A DNA stretch of 64,000 bases from Lentibacillus lipolyticus (GCA_004145795.1 SEIO01000003.1:101059-165058); one strand, 5' to 3'. Shown: positions 26,900-37,221, numbered from the stretch's first letter. Notes: generated by a model not told the origin, from the letters alone. Program-made: numbers and translations.

Positions 26900-27853
26900 A
26901 TGAAAAAATTATTGTTACTAACGGTTCTAGGTGGATTGATGCTATTTGCAGCAGCGTGCGGGTCGTCCTCCGACGCTGACAAGAAGGACGGAGACAATGG
27001 TTCTGGCGAAACGGAAGAGGTGACAATCAATCATGAGCTCGGGGAAACGGATGTACCGAAGAATCCAGAAAAGGTGGTCGTGTTTGACTATGGGACATTA
27101 GATACACTAGATAAATTGGGGTTAGAGGTAACAGGGGTTCCAAAAGGCAACATACCAGAATATCTAAAAAAATATAGAAGTGATAAGTATGTGAACGTTG
27201 GAAGTTTGATGGAGCCTGACTTCGATAAATTGGCTGAAGTTGGTCCTGATCTGATCATTATTTCCGGACGGCAATCCTCCTTATACGATCAATTAAAGGA
27301 AATTGCACCAACCGTTTACCTAGGTGTCGATACAACCCGGTATATGGATTCATTTAAAGAGAACCTTGATAAGATCGGCACTATTTTCGGCAATCAGGAT
27401 CAAATTGATAAGGAATTACAAGCCATCGAACAATCGATTGCTGATTTAAAAGAAAAGGCTGAAACGATAGATAAAAAAGCACTGATTATTCTTGCTACTG
27501 ATAATAAGATCAGTGCATATGGACCTAATTCTCGATTCGGCATCATTCACGATGTGTTCGGTATTCCTGCTGTTGATGAAAATATTGAAGTATCGACGCA
27601 TGGTATGAACGTATCTTTCGAGTACGTCGTCGAACAGAATCCCGATTTGCTCTATGTCATTGATCGAGGCGCTATTGTCGGCAGTGAATCATCTGCAAAA
27701 CAAGTCGTTGAAAATAAATTAACGAAGAAAACGAAAGCATACAAGAACGATGATATTACGTATTTGAATCCAGAAGTTTGGTATATATCTGGTGGAGGAC
27801 TTGTTTCAGTTCAGGAAATGGTTAATGAAGTGACAGAAAGCCTGAACGAATAA
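26900..27853 (+). CDS. yclQ: Iron-siderophore substrate-binding lipoprotein
   Basis: The extracellular binding protein of the importer, a 317-residue lipoprotein with lipobox AAAC (Cys20) and an acidic linker. The binding domain shows NPEKVVVFDYGTLDTLDKLG, LAEVGPDLIIISGRQS and a C-terminal YLNPEVWYISGGG. The start at 26900 follows GAGGAGG; the longer frame to 26795 runs through yclP. The same length as YclQ of B. subtilis, which binds petrobactin. Followed by a hairpin terminator. Confidence 0.9.
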   Translation: MKKLLLLTVLGGLMLFAAACGSSSDADKKDGDNGSGETEEVTINHELGETDVPKNPEKVVVFDYGTLDTLDKLGLEVTGVPKGNIPEYLKKYRSDKYVNVGSLMEPDFDKLAEVGPDLIIISGRQSSLYDQLKEIAPTVYLGVDTTRYMDSFKENLDKIGTIFGNQDQIDKELQAIEQSIADLKEKAETIDKKALIILATDNKISAYGPNSRFGIIHDVFGIPAVDENIEVSTHGMNVSFEYVVEQNPDLLYVIDRGAIVGSESSAKQVVENKLTKKTKAYKNDDITYLNPEVWYISGGGLVSVQEMVNEVTESLNE

Positions 27854-27861
27854 AGCTATAA

Positions 27862-27895
27862 GGGACTGGTACACATGTTGTGCCAGTCTTTTTGT
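27862..27895 (+). terminator. Terminator after yclQ
   Basis: A 10-bp stem with one G-U pair (27864-27873 with 27879-27888) followed by TTTTTG. Confidence 0.82.
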
Positions 27896-28084
27896 GTGCG
27901 GATGAAAAATACGGCAAATGCTAGTAAAACCGACGGGAATTTGTAAATGAAATGTTAATGTTTCTTAGGAACTCCGGTATGACAGCAAATACAGATAGTT
28001 ATCCCTATGTAATTAAACTTGCACCATCCCCATAAAATATGTTTGAATTAAAGAACAACGCTAGGAAATGAGGGTTTACCGTTT

Positions 28085-28846
28085 ATGAGAAAATTACTGA
28101 TGTCACTGATGGCACTCGGAATAGCCGTAGTATTGGCTGCGTGCGGCGGTGATGATGAATCAAGCGATAAGGATAAAGATGACAGCAAGAATGGACAGGC
28201 TTCCGAACAGCAACAGAAGATGCCTGAGCCTGACCTTGAGGGCGTTCCAGATGTTGTAGCGAAAGTAAATGGTGAAGAAATAACGAAAGATGAATTTAAA
28301 TCAACTTACCAAAGCCAATTTCAGCGAATGGCCATGCAAGCACAGATGACCGGTCAAGAGCTTGACTAGGAAAAGTTAAAAAAACAAACGGCAGAAGCTA
28401 TGGTTGGTTCTGAACTTCTCATTCAGGAGGGAAACAATCGGGATTATGATGTTACGGAAGCAGAAACTGATGAAACCCTTAATGAGCTGGCAAAACAGAA
28501 TCAGCTGGAATCAAAAGATGAGTTCGTGAGTGCTTTAAAGGAACAGGGGATGGAAGAGGACGAAATAATGTCCCAGGTTGAAACACAGGTGAAAGTGGAG
28601 AAACTGATTGCTGAAGAGTCAGGCGACACCGAGCCAACGGATGAAGAACTGCAGGAGGCTTATGATCAGTGGAAGGCACAGCAGAAACAAATGAGTAAAG
28701 AAAGTGATGAAGACAAGGAAATAGCATCATTTGATGAAATGAAGTCGGATTTAAAAGCCCAGCTTAAAAATCAAAAATTGGGTAAAGCGCAGCAGACGCT
28801 TATTGAAAAACTCCGCAAAGATGCCGATGTCACCATTAATCTATAG
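28085..28846 (+). pseudogene. SurA-N-terminal-like lipoprotein, interrupted by an amber codon
   Basis: A lipoprotein gene read in one frame from 28085 to 28846 but broken by TAG at 28367-28369 (after GQELD). Upstream: signal peptide with lipobox LAAC (Cys20), charged linker, and the start of a SurA N-terminal domain (VVAKVNGEEITKDEFKSTY). Downstream, in the same frame: EKLKKQTAEAMVGSELLIQEG and a long acidic helix region. The protein would be about 253 residues and lacks a PPIase domain. A single C-to-T change (CAG to TAG) would explain the stop. No frameshift is seen and coding character persists, so it is a recent pseudogene, a sequencing error or a read-through case. Confidence 0.8.
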
Positions 28847-28847
28847 C

Positions 28848-28890
28848 AGCAAAAAACCAGGATTCGTAATGAATCCTGGTTTTTTGCTTT
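28848..28890. terminator. Bidirectional terminator between the broken lipoprotein gene and hisC
   Basis: A perfect 18-bp inverted repeat (28848-28865 with 28871-28888, loop GTAAT), with an A-run in one arm and a T-run in the other. It ends both the lipoprotein transcript and the his operon. Confidence 0.92.
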
Positions 28891-29949
28891 TCACGTAATA
28901 ATGGTATCAATGGAAGCAAGCAATTGATCCATCTGTTCATCCGTGCCAATGGAAATGCGCACGTAATTGGAAACAGTTGGTTTTTGAAAATGCCGGATTA
29001 ACATTTTTTTCTGTTTTAATTCCTGATAAAGTATTTCTCCCGTCACTTTATAGTGGGAGGCAAAGATGAAATTAGCCGCGGATGGCAGTACGCTAAATTC
29101 GCGTTTTTTCATTTCGGGAATGAGCCACTCTCGTGTTTCGATGATTTGATTGGTTGTTTTATGAAAGTACGCTTCGTCGTTTATGGCTGCTTCAGCACCG
29201 GCAATGGCCAGCCGGTCCATGGTATAGGAATTGAAAGAGTCTTTAATGCGTGTAAGTGCTTCAATGAGTTCCGGCTGACCAATGGCAAATCCGACACGAA
29301 GGCCGGCCAGTGAACGTGATTTGGACATCGTCTGAACAACGAGCAAATTTGGATACTGTTTTACAAGCGACGCAGCGGAAGCAGGAGCAAAATCAATATA
29401 CGCCTCATCGATGATAACCACTTGATCGGGATTATTCTCAGTGATTTCTTCCACAGCATCCAAGCCGAGATATAACCCTGTTGGTGCATTTGGGTTGGCG
29501 ATGATGACCCCGCCTTCAGATTGGAAAAAAGACGCCACCGGAATGGTAAAGTCACGATTTAATGGAACTTCGTCGTACGGAATGTTGAAAAGCTTGGCAT
29601 AGACCGGGTAAAAGCTATACGTAATCGCCGGAAACCGTATGCGGGCATCCGCTTCAAAAAAGGCCATAAAGGAAAAGGCGAGTACTTCATCGGATCCGTT
29701 TCCAACAAAAATATGATCTTGATCAAGTTCATAATAATTGCCGATGTCACTTCGAAGCTTGTCGGCGCTTGGTGATGGATACAGATGCAGCTTTCGTGTC
29801 AGTTCAGATTGAATCGCCTCAATTACTTCAGGTGACGGTCCATAAGGGTTTTCATTGGTATTCAGCTTAATGATGTCAGAATCGTTCAGTTGTTCACCCG
29901 GTACATATGGTTCCGTGCGTTTGACGGTCTCACTCCAAAACTTATGCAT
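28891..29949 (-). CDS. hisC: Histidinol-phosphate aminotransferase
   Basis: PLP enzyme that makes histidinol phosphate. The 352-residue protein has [12 protein letters not shown] at the start, [15 protein letters not shown], the PLP region IIDEAYIDF, the Schiff-base lysine in [14 protein letters not shown] and RISIGT at the end. It is the last gene of the operon and overlaps hisIE by 8 bases. In B. subtilis hisC lies in the trp supra-operon; here it is in the his operon. The enzyme may still serve aromatic amino acid transamination as well, as in B. subtilis. Confidence 0.95.
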   Translation of the reverse strand: MHKFWSETVKRTEPYVPGEQLNDSDIIKLNTNENPYGPSPEVIEAIQSELTRKLHLYPSPSADKLRSDIGNYYELDQDHIFVGNGSDEVLAFSFMAFFEADARIRFPAITYSFYPVYAKLFNIPYDEVPLNRDFTIPVASFFQSEGGVIIANPNAPTGLYLGLDAVEEITENNPDQVVIIDEAYIDFAPASAASLVKQYPNLLVVQTMSKSRSLAGLRVGFAIGQPELIEALTRIKDSFNSYTMDRLAIAGAEAAINDEAYFHKTTNQIIETREWLIPEMKKREFSVLPSAANFIFASHYKVTGEILYQELKQKKMLIRHFQKPTVSNYVRISIGTDEQMDQLLASIDTIIT

Positions 29950-30586
29950 GTTTGGTACCTTCCTTTACCGCATGACGTTCGGCCAGAGCTTGCTGGATAT
30001 CGGTGATAGAGACCCCCATTAGCTCCATTAAGACGAGTGTGTGGTAGGTAAGGTCAGCAATTTCCCACACCATTTCTTCATGGTTGTTATTTTTGGCACC
30101 AATGATGACTTCACTTGTTTCTTCGCCAACTTTTTTAAGGATTTTATCAATACCTTCCGAAAACAAATACGTGGTATAGGAACCTTCCTTTGCCTCAGCA
30201 CGGCGTTTTTTGATTAGTTCTGCAAGTTCGCTAGAGGTCATTTGTGCGGCCGCGTCGTTTTCTTTCAATGTATGATGGAAGCAGGTAGACTTTCCGGTAT
30301 GGCAGGCCGGTCCCAGTGGCTGTACTTTCACCAGTAGTGCGTCTGCATCACAGTCATAGCGGATTTCCCTGACATGTTGCCTGTTACCTGATGTCTCGCC
30401 CTTATGCCAAAGTTGCTGGCGTTTCCGGCTATAGAACCATGTTTCATTGGTTTCTAATGTTTTTTTGAGTGATTCCTCGTTCATGTACGCATGGGTCAGC
30501 ACCTTGCCTGTTCCGGCGTCCTGGATAATGGCAGGTACAAGGCCCTGTTCGTCAAATGTGATTTTATTAAGCTGTTCGTTATACAT
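29942..30586 (-). CDS. hisI: Bifunctional phosphoribosyl-AMP cyclohydrolase / phosphoribosyl-ATP pyrophosphatase
   Basis: A 214-residue fusion: HisI (about 1-115) with the cyclohydrolase motifs [30 protein letters not shown] and CHTGKSTCF; and HisE (about 120-214) with [16 protein letters not shown] and the NTP-pyrophosphatase core [11 protein letters not shown]. The two activities act on successive steps 2 and 3. It overlaps hisC by 8 bases and starts 6 bases after hisF. Confidence 0.96.
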   Translation of the reverse strand: MYNEQLNKITFDEQGLVPAIIQDAGTGKVLTHAYMNEESLKKTLETNETWFYSRKRQQLWHKGETSGNRQHVREIRYDCDADALLVKVQPLGPACHTGKSTCFHHTLKENDAAAQMTSSELAELIKKRRAEAKEGSYTTYLFSEGIDKILKKVGEETSEVIIGAKNNNHEEMVWEIADLTYHTLVLMELMGVSITDIQQALAERHAVKEGTKHA

Positions 30587-30592
30587 AAGCTG

Positions 30593-31351
30593 TTACCTCC
30601 TGACGGGAATTCCGTTTTGGTCCAGATACGTTTTCAATTCCGGAATGTTGATGTCATTATAATGAAAGACAGAAGCTGCCAAAGCCGCGTCTGCATCAGC
30701 TTTTGTCAGTACCTCGGATATATGGGTTTTTGATCCGGCGCCGCCACTTGCGACAACAGGGATATTGACATGGCTGGTGATTGCCTTCGTAAGCTCCAGA
30801 TTGTACCCGTTTTTGTCGCCATCTGTGTCAATGGCATTCACGACAATTTCACCTGCACCAAGCCGCTCCCCTTCTTTCGCCCATGCGACGGCATCGATAC
30901 CGGTATCTTCCCGGCCACCTTTAATGAAAATATGCCATTTTCCGGAATCCATTTGTTTGGCATCGATGGACAGGACAATGCATTGGCTGCCGAATTTCAG
31001 TGCTGCTTCCCGTATTAGGTCAGGGTTTTTGACGGCCAGGCTGTTGATAGATACTTTGTCCGCACCACTTCGGAGTGTCTGGTAAATATCCTCAATGCTG
31101 CGAATGCCACCGCCAACTGTAAATGGGATAGCAATTTCCGCGGCTACTTTTTCGACAACTTCCAAAAATAGCGGACGATTTTCATTTGATGCGGTTATGT
31201 CATAGAAGACCAGCTCATCGGCACCGGATTGATTGTATCGTTTGGCAAGGTCAACCGGATCGGCAACGTCCTGAATATTTTGGAACTTGTGCCCTTTGAC
31301 AACCCGTCCTTTATCAACATCCATGCATGGGATGATTCGTTTCGCTAACAT
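30593..31351 (-). CDS. hisF: Imidazole glycerol phosphate synthase, cyclase subunit
   Basis: HisF closes the imidazole ring using ammonia delivered by HisH. The 252-residue TIM barrel has [20 protein letters not shown] (with the catalytic Asp11), [35 protein letters not shown] (second catalytic Asp) and VASGGAG. Length and motifs are canonical. It starts where hisA stops (31352) with no gap. Confidence 0.98.
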   Translation of the reverse strand: MLAKRIIPCMDVDKGRVVKGHKFQNIQDVADPVDLAKRYNQSGADELVFYDITASNENRPLFLEVVEKVAAEIAIPFTVGGGIRSIEDIYQTLRSGADKVSINSLAVKNPDLIREAALKFGSQCIVLSIDAKQMDSGKWHIFIKGGREDTGIDAVAWAKEGERLGAGEIVVNAIDTDGDKNGYNLELTKAITSHVNIPVVASGGAGSKTHISEVLTKADADAALAASVFHYNDINIPELKTYLDQNGIPVRR

Positions 31352-32062
31352 TTACGTTTCCTCCCGTACTGTTTTGAATGATAGTGTTCCGTCATACAGT
31401 GCTTTGCCGATGATTGCACCATACAGATCCATCGCCTTAAGTCTGCGTACATCTGATACACTGGAGACACCGCCTGAGGCAATGACGTTCATGCTTGTCA
31501 GCTCATTAACCGTCTTGAGCTCTCGGAAATTAGGACCCTTGAGCATGCCATCTTTCAAAATGTCCGTATAAATGATGGTTTGTACTCCGGCAGCCTCAAG
31601 CTCTTTGACTAAATCCGTTGCTTTTATATCACTCGTTTCCGTCCATCCGTCAATCGCGACATAGCCATTGCGTGCATCAATGGACACGGCGATTTTGCCG
31701 GCATGGGCAGTGACCGCTTCGTTTAAAAAGTCTCTATCATTAATGGCGGCTGTACCAATGATAACTCTTTCAGCACCAGCTTCTACATACGCGTCGATGG
31801 TGTCCATGGAACGGATGCCACCTCCGATTTGTACGGGAATATGAATAGAGCGGACAATTTCCCGGATCGTTTCGGCGTTGACAGCAGTCCCAGTTTTAGC
31901 ACCGTCAAGGTCAACGATGTGTAAATAATCGGCTTGCGCTTGCTCCCATTGTTTGGCCATGTCAGCAGGTGCGTTACTATAAATCTGTTCCCGATTATAA
32001 TCCCCTTGTGTGAGGCGGACACAGTTGCCGTCTTTGATATCAATTGCCGGAAATAGCATCAT
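31352..32062 (-). CDS. hisA: Phosphoribosylformimino-5-aminoimidazole carboxamide ribotide isomerase
   Basis: HisA, a 236-residue TIM-barrel isomerase related to TrpF. It has LFPAIDIKDGNCVRLTQGDY with the catalytic Asp, HIVDLDGAK, QIGGGIRS, VSIDARNGYVAIDGW, TDILKDGMLKGPN and VIASGGVSSVSD. It overlaps hisH as ATGA (32059-32062), giving translational coupling. The enzyme opens the ribose ring in the fourth step of the pathway. Confidence 0.97.
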   Translation of the reverse strand: MMLFPAIDIKDGNCVRLTQGDYNREQIYSNAPADMAKQWEQAQADYLHIVDLDGAKTGTAVNAETIREIVRSIHIPVQIGGGIRSMDTIDAYVEAGAERVIIGTAAINDRDFLNEAVTAHAGKIAVSIDARNGYVAIDGWTETSDIKATDLVKELEAAGVQTIIYTDILKDGMLKGPNFRELKTVNELTSMNVIASGGVSSVSDVRRLKAMDLYGAIIGKALYDGTLSFKTVREET

Positions 32063-32664
32063 GCGATCATCCCCCCAACATTCTTGAGCAATTGTAATCC
32101 GATTTCGCCACTCTTTTCCGGGTGAAATTGCATGCCAATCAAATTATCTTTCTGCACGATGGCGGGGATTAATCCACCATAGTCCGTGCTGCTGACCAGC
32201 TGTTGTTGCGGATAGGAGCGGACAGCATAGGAGTGGACAAAATAAACATAGGATTCATCCGGAATATCGTTAAGCAGTGAACTTTCCTGATGGTGTGTCA
32301 GTGTATTCCAGCCCATGTGCGGGACTTTGACTTCACCGCTGATGCGGTCAGCGGAACCCTGAAGGAGACCGAGGCCACGCCATTCCCCGTCTTCATAACT
32401 TTTGTCAAATAGCAACTGCATGCCAAGGCAGATGCCTAGTAGCGGTTTACCGGCTGCCGCCTCCTGCTGAAGCAGTTCAGTCAGGTTAAGATTTCTTAAG
32501 GACTCCATAGCGTCACGGAAGGCACCGACTCCGGGCAGGATAATCCCGTCGCTATCGTGGATGACACTTGCGTCAGTTGTCAGCTTGGCGTCCAGGCCAA
32601 TCGATGTTAATGCAAATTGCAGGCTTTTAATGTTGCCTGTACCGTAATCAATAATGGCAATCAT
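32059..32664 (-). CDS. hisH: Imidazole glycerol phosphate synthase, glutaminase subunit
   Basis: HisH, a class I glutamine amidotransferase of 201 residues that partners HisF. It has IDYGTGNIKSL at the start, the oxyanion strand ILPGVGAF, the nucleophile in LGICLGMQLLF and the His-Glu pair in GMQFHPEKSG. Order hisH-hisA-hisF is the usual one; the 4-base overlap with hisA suggests coupled translation. Confidence 0.97.
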   Translation of the reverse strand: MIAIIDYGTGNIKSLQFALTSIGLDAKLTTDASVIHDSDGIILPGVGAFRDAMESLRNLNLTELLQQEAAAGKPLLGICLGMQLLFDKSYEDGEWRGLGLLQGSADRISGEVKVPHMGWNTLTHHQESSLLNDIPDESYVYFVHSYAVRSYPQQQLVSSTDYGGLIPAIVQKDNLIGMQFHPEKSGEIGLQLLKNVGGMIA

Positions 32665-32679
32665 AAGATTTCTCCTTTT

Positions 32680-33264
32680 CTACAAGGACCCTTTTGTTGA
32701 TGGAATTCCATGTGTCCTGTTATTAAGACATGTGGCTTGATCAAGCGCACGGCCGAATCCTTTAAAAATCGATTCAATGATGTGATGACTGTTTGACCCG
32801 TAAAACAGGTTTATGTGCAGCGTGATACCGGCGTGATTGACGAAAGCCCGGAAGAACTCTTCAGCAAGCTCCGTGTCGAATGCACCGACCTTATCCTTGA
32901 GTCCATCAACATGCCAGACAAGATAGGGCCGTCCACTAATATCGACTGACACTGAACTGAGTGCTTCATCCATTGGTGTTGTTACCGTCGCGTACCGATT
33001 GATGCCAGCTTTATCGCCAAGCGCTTGTTTGAATGCCTGGCCGAGAACGATGCCAGTGTCTTCAACTGTATGGTGCTGATCAACTTCCAAGTCACCATCA
33101 CATGACAGGCGCAGGTCAAAAAGCCCGTGTTTGGTCATCAATATCAGCATGTGATTAAAAAAGCCAACGCCGGTAGCAATATCAGATATTCCTTTACCAT
33201 CAAGGCTTAGTTCAGCGGTGATTTCGGTTTCCGCTGTTTTACGGCTAATCGTTTGTTTACGCAT
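32680..33264 (-). CDS. hisB: Imidazoleglycerol-phosphate dehydratase
   Basis: HisB, 194 residues, the monofunctional IGPD form without the phosphatase domain found in enterobacteria. It shows [44 protein letters not shown] and the Mn-binding [18 protein letters not shown]. The dehydratase is a 24-mer with a di-manganese site. It overlaps hisD by 8 bases and precedes hisH by 15 bases. The histidinol phosphatase gene is not in this operon. Confidence 0.97.
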   Translation of the reverse strand: MRKQTISRKTAETEITAELSLDGKGISDIATGVGFFNHMLILMTKHGLFDLRLSCDGDLEVDQHHTVEDTGIVLGQAFKQALGDKAGINRYATVTTPMDEALSSVSVDISGRPYLVWHVDGLKDKVGAFDTELAEEFFRAFVNHAGITLHINLFYGSNSHHIIESIFKGFGRALDQATCLNNRTHGIPSTKGSL

Positions 33265-34543
33265 TGTTTTCCCCCTTTCTAATTTTCATGGAGTTCGCGT
33301 GCGCAGTTAGTCCTTCTGCTTCAGCAAGGGTGCTGACAGCGTGCGAAACTTTGCTTAGTGCATCTTGATCGTAATGAATGATGCTCGATTTTTTGACGAA
33401 ATCATATACGCCAAGTGGTGACGAAAAGGCTGCTGTTCCACTAGTCGGCAATGTATGGTTAGGTCCGGCAACATAGTCACCAAGCGGCTCAGGGGAATAA
33501 TTTCCTAGAAAAATGGCCCCTGCATTCGTAATGGATGGCAAGCTTTCAAATGGCTTCTCAATCATAAGCTGCAAATGTTCCGGTGCGATGAAATTGGCTG
33601 TGTCAAGTGCTTCAGCAAGTGTTTCCGCCACAATGATACGTCCGTTCTGTTCCAGGGACTGGCGAATGATAGCCTTTCGCTCCAATTTATCTGTCTGACT
33701 CGATATTTCTTTCTGTATCGCATCAGCCATCGCATCGCTCGTAGTCACTAAAAGCGGCCTTGCCTGTTCGTCATGTTCCGCCTGTGATAATAGATCGGCA
33801 GCAGCAAAGGCGGCATTTGCCGTGTCATCCGCAACAATACAAATTTCGCTTGGCCCGGCAATCATATCAATCGCGACATCGCCATATACCCACTTCTTGG
33901 CCCGGGCGACATAGGCATTGCCAGGGCCGGTTATTTTATGGACGTTCTTCATCGTTTCGGTGCCATAAGCCAGTGCGGCAATGGCCTGTGCACCGCCAAT
34001 TTTATAGACATAATCAGCACCTGCTTCCATGGCCGCAGCCAGTACATAGGGGCTGATATTTCCATTTTCATCTGGTGGGGTGGTGATGGTGATTTCACTG
34101 ACACCGGCTAGTTTTGCTGGAATCACATTCATTAGCACAGATGAAGGATAGGCGGCCTTTCCACCAGGAATATAAATACCGGCACGTTCGATGGGGGTTA
34201 CCTTTTGCCCCAGGGTTATGCCGCTACCTGGATTCATGAACCAGGACTGTTCCTTTTGTTCAGCATGAAAGGCTTCGATATTTTCGCGTGCGGTTTGAAG
34301 TGCTGTTTTAAACTGCGGGCTTATAGCCATTTCTGCTTCCTGGAATTCATCCTCGGTAACTTGCAAATTGCTGAGTCTGACACCATCTAGTTCCTCTGTA
34401 AGCCGGAAGAGAGCACTGTCCCCATTATTCCGGACATCAGAAATAATGGTGAGCACTGTTTCGTCCAAACGGCTGTCTTGCGTTTGGCTCGATGACGTTG
34501 TATACGTCTGCCGGAATTGTTTCGCTGTGAATTTTTTCAACAT
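33257..34543 (-). CDS. hisD: Histidinol dehydrogenase
   Basis: The last enzyme of the pathway, oxidising histidinol to histidine with two NAD+. The 428-residue zinc protein has the family signature [14 protein letters not shown] preceded by [26 protein letters not shown], plus [15 protein letters not shown] and the zinc-ligand region [14 protein letters not shown]. It is three bases downstream of hisG and overlaps hisB by 8 bases. Confidence 0.97.
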   Translation of the reverse strand: MLKKFTAKQFRQTYTTSSSQTQDSRLDETVLTIISDVRNNGDSALFRLTEELDGVRLSNLQVTEDEFQEAEMAISPQFKTALQTARENIEAFHAEQKEQSWFMNPGSGITLGQKVTPIERAGIYIPGGKAAYPSSVLMNVIPAKLAGVSEITITTPPDENGNISPYVLAAAMEAGADYVYKIGGAQAIAALAYGTETMKNVHKITGPGNAYVARAKKWVYGDVAIDMIAGPSEICIVADDTANAAFAAADLLSQAEHDEQARPLLVTTSDAMADAIQKEISSQTDKLERKAIIRQSLEQNGRIIVAETLAEALDTANFIAPEHLQLMIEKPFESLPSITNAGAIFLGNYSPEPLGDYVAGPNHTLPTSGTAAFSSPLGVYDFVKKSSIIHYDQDALSKVSHAVSTLAEAEGLTAHANSMKIRKGENNA

Positions 34544-34546
34544 TTG

Positions 34547-35173
34547 TCACTCCAAACTATTTTTTAACGTATGAATGAAGGTGTGCACGCTGTCTGATTT
34601 GGTGGTAAAACTAGCTTTATTGACAATCAGTCGGGTACTAATTGCCTCCATTTCCTCCAGGACGGAAAGACCGTTTTCACGCAACGTGTTTCCGGTTTCG
34701 ACGATGTCTACAATCACATCTGCCAGCCCAATGATCGGAGCGAGTTCAACTGATCCGTTTAACTTGATCGTCTGGATGGGAATGCCTTTTCGGTGGAAGT
34801 GTTTTTTAGCGGCATTCGGATACTTGGATGCGACGGTAAGTGTTTTGTTTGTATCCAGTTCCGTTCCTGTAAAGCCTGCTACGGCAAATTTGCACTTACC
34901 GAATTGAAAGTCCAGCAGTTCGTAAATGTCAGGCTGTTCCTCCATAATATTGTCCTTACCGACGATCCCGAGATCTGCTGCGCCATTTTCCACATAGGTC
35001 GGGACGTCGACCGCTTTGACAAAAATCAGTTGAATCATGTTGCTATCGTCGTGAAAAACCAATTTTCTCGAGTCTTCTGTTAAACTATCGAAATGGATAC
35101 CTGCTTTATTTAACAGATTGATAGAATCTTCAGCTGTGCGTCCTTTTGCCAGTGCTAATGTAAGATAGTCCAA
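34547..35173 (-). CDS. hisG: ATP phosphoribosyltransferase, short form catalytic subunit
   Basis: The first enzyme of histidine synthesis: ATP plus PRPP gives phosphoribosyl-ATP. At 208 residues it is the short HisG that lacks the C-terminal regulatory domain and needs HisZ; hisZ is directly upstream. It has LALAKGRTAEDSINLL, the PRPP-binding region ADVIVDIVETGNTLRENGL, and a Gly-rich DLGIVGKDNIME segment. There is no gap between hisZ and hisG. Confidence 0.97.
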   Translation of the reverse strand: MDYLTLALAKGRTAEDSINLLNKAGIHFDSLTEDSRKLVFHDDSNMIQLIFVKAVDVPTYVENGAADLGIVGKDNIMEEQPDIYELLDFQFGKCKFAVAGFTGTELDTNKTLTVASKYPNAAKKHFHRKGIPIQTIKLNGSVELAPIIGLADVIVDIVETGNTLRENGLSVLEEMEAISTRLIVNKASFTTKSDSVHTFIHTLKNSLE

Positions 35174-36415
35174 TCAATTCTCCCTCATTTCCATTTTCAG
35201 CAATGTTTTAAGGTCATCTGCCGTCCGAAAAGTCGTCTGTTTGCCCTGGTGATTTAGTAGATAATGATCTGTCGTCATAACGGCACTTCCCAGTTGAGCC
35301 GTTTCCGGATAGGTACCGCGATTATTGTTCACCGTGACTACCCGGAAGCCGTCATCCCGGAGCGAACCGGCAGTGGCCAAGGCTTGATTGACGCTGTCCT
35401 GGTCATAATAAATGATAAGCTGAACAGGACTTTCCATTACCGGTGGCTTGCCATCTTTCTCCAGCGCCTCCAGCAAACGGTCAGCAAAGCATCCAAATCC
35501 GATGGCCGGCATCCTTTTGCCAAATTGCTCTACCAGGTCATTGTATCGTCCGCCCATTAGGACAGGTTTGCTTGATTCGGTAACATAGCCTTGGAAAATG
35601 ACGCCCGAATAGTAATTCATATAATTGATCATGCCCAGATCGAATACAACAGCATCGTCAACACCATACGCCTTTAAAATGGATGAAATATTTTTTAGGT
35701 TTGCAATCGCCTGCTGCATCGTGCTGTTCATGGATATGGTCTGTGCTTTAGCAAAAACTTGTTCCGGGCTGCCATATAACATCGGTATTGCTTCAACCGC
35801 TGTTGCCAATTCCTTGCCGATTGGCAGGTTCTTAAGAAAAGGACTTATTTCCGCCATGTTTTTCGACTGAATAAGTTCTTGTAACTGTTCAGATTGTTCT
35901 GGTGTGAGCGGCAGCTGGTTAAGCAATTCTCTGAAAAAACTAGCATGGCTGATGACGATTTTGAATTGGTTGAACTGAAGGTCTTGAAGAATGTGTGCGG
36001 CCATGGCTATTATTTCAGCGTCATTCTCATGTGTATTTTCGCCAAAGCATTCAACGCCTGCCTGTGTCAACGCTTTGTGTCTGTTTTTATCACCGGACAC
36101 CCGGAATACATCCTGAACATAAAACTGACGGCGCGGTATTGTTTCGGTGGCTGCCATTTGTTGAGCAATAGGGATGGTCACGTCCGGCCGGAGAACATTA
36201 ACCTCACCCGATGGGTCAATGGTTTTTATCATATCGCGTTGATGGACTGTTCCAACAACCGACGAATATAAATCATAATCCTGAAAAGTACCCGTGCACG
36301 TTTCCATATAGCCGTAAGTCCGAAAACGTTCTTTCAGCAAAGGAACAAGACTGTTATTCATAAGCAATCTCGATACGCTTTCGCTGCTGTTGATACCAGT
36401 TTGATAGGGAACCAT
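35174..36415 (-). CDS. hisZ: ATP phosphoribosyltransferase regulatory subunit
   Basis: HisZ, a paralogue of histidyl-tRNA synthetase lacking aminoacylation, which binds short HisG in a hetero-octamer and carries the histidine feedback site. The 413-residue protein shows RPDVTIPIAQ and FYVQDVFRVSGDKNRHKALTQAGVE (motif 2-like) and LMGGRYNDLVEQFG (motif related to HisA/HisRS). GGAG precedes the ATG by 8 bases. It is the first gene of hisZGDBHAFIC. Confidence 0.95.
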   Translation of the reverse strand: MVPYQTGINSSESVSRLLMNNSLVPLLKERFRTYGYMETCTGTFQDYDLYSSVVGTVHQRDMIKTIDPSGEVNVLRPDVTIPIAQQMAATETIPRRQFYVQDVFRVSGDKNRHKALTQAGVECFGENTHENDAEIIAMAAHILQDLQFNQFKIVISHASFFRELLNQLPLTPEQSEQLQELIQSKNMAEISPFLKNLPIGKELATAVEAIPMLYGSPEQVFAKAQTISMNSTMQQAIANLKNISSILKAYGVDDAVVFDLGMINYMNYYSGVIFQGYVTESSKPVLMGGRYNDLVEQFGKRMPAIGFGCFADRLLEALEKDGKPPVMESPVQLIIYYDQDSVNQALATAGSLRDDGFRVVTVNNNRGTYPETAQLGSAVMTTDHYLLNHQGKQTTFRTADDLKTLLKMEMREN

Positions 36416-36456
36416 GGTAAAAACTCCATTCTGTCCAATCTCTTTATTACTTTATC

Positions 36457-36474
36457 ACTTTATTTGGGTAAAGT
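36457..36474. promoter_or_regulatory. Candidate operator of the his operon
   Basis: An 18-bp inverted repeat, ACTTTA-6-TAAAGT, lies just downstream of the his -10. A second ACTTTAT copy starts at 36449. It could bind a repressor such as a TrpR-family HisR/YerC protein; that is an inference, and no T-box is present here. Confidence 0.5.
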
Positions 36475-36482
36475 TAAGTAAT

Positions 36483-36511
36483 ATTCTAATAAGTATTACA
36501 TCTACTGTCAA
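36483..36511 (-). promoter_or_regulatory. Promoter of the his operon
   Basis: Reverse-strand TTGACA (36506-36511), 17-base spacer, TAGAAT (36483-36488). The leader is only about 60 bases long. Confidence 0.85.
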
Positions 36512-36566
36512 CCCAAAAAGTCAAATGAATTCCATAATTAGTAAAGGCACTATTCTTACGCTGATA

Positions 36567-36575
36567 TGCTATAAT
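36567..36575 (+). promoter_or_regulatory. Extended -10 promoter of the DUF454 gene
   Basis: TGCTATAAT, a perfect extended -10, about 85 bases before the gene. No good -35. Confidence 0.6.
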
Positions 36576-36659
36576 GAAAAGTAGTGTTTATAATGGCAGA
36601 AGCCCTTGCTTAATAAGTTTCACATGATATCATTCCATTTGCATAGTAGGTGATTAGGG

Positions 36660-37040
36660 ATGAAACAGCTCAAAAAGGTACTTCTTATCATAGCCGGAAC
36701 AGTCTCACTTGTGATTGGTATCCTTGGGATTATTCTCCCACTTGTGCCAACAACGCCGCTATTACTGCTAGCGGCTGCTTGTTATGTGAGGAGCTCGGAA
36801 AGCTTATATACGTGGCTAATTTCGAATAAATATTTCGGTTCTTACATACAGAATTACCGTAATGGTCATGGGATTCCCTTGAAAGCTAAAGTGATGGGGG
36901 TTTCTCTGTTATGGATAGCGATGGGGTACAGCATTTTATTTGTGATTCCATTATTGGCGGTGAAGTTTCTTCTATTTGGTGTTGCGATCTATTTCACATG
37001 GTTTATCCTGAAACAGAAGACATTACGCAAGGCGGAGTGA
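36660..37040 (+). CDS. DUF454 (YbaN-family) membrane protein
   Basis: A 126-residue inner-membrane protein of the YbaN/DUF454 family, function unknown. It has the family pattern GIILPLVPTTPLLLLAAACYVRSSE in the first helical hairpin and NKYFGSYIQNYR in the loop, followed by two helices (about 76-93 and 96-115). The start follows AGGTGATTAGGG. It is divergent from the his operon and appears to be transcribed alone. Confidence 0.88.
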   Translation: MKQLKKVLLIIAGTVSLVIGILGIILPLVPTTPLLLLAAACYVRSSESLYTWLISNKYFGSYIQNYRNGHGIPLKAKVMGVSLLWIAMGYSILFVIPLLAVKFLLFGVAIYFTWFILKQKTLRKAE

Positions 37041-37221
37041 AGCAGAGGCTCTCATATATGCACAAGGAATATTTTCGCTGAATAGAAATGTTATACAGAG
37101 GAATAAGATTTGTGTTAAAACGGTATGAAAGCAGTACAATGATTGCTGTGAAACCTCAGATTTTTCAAGATGGAATCGAAATGTATAAAATGGCAGGCAG
37201 TATAGAAAAGGATGGATAGTT

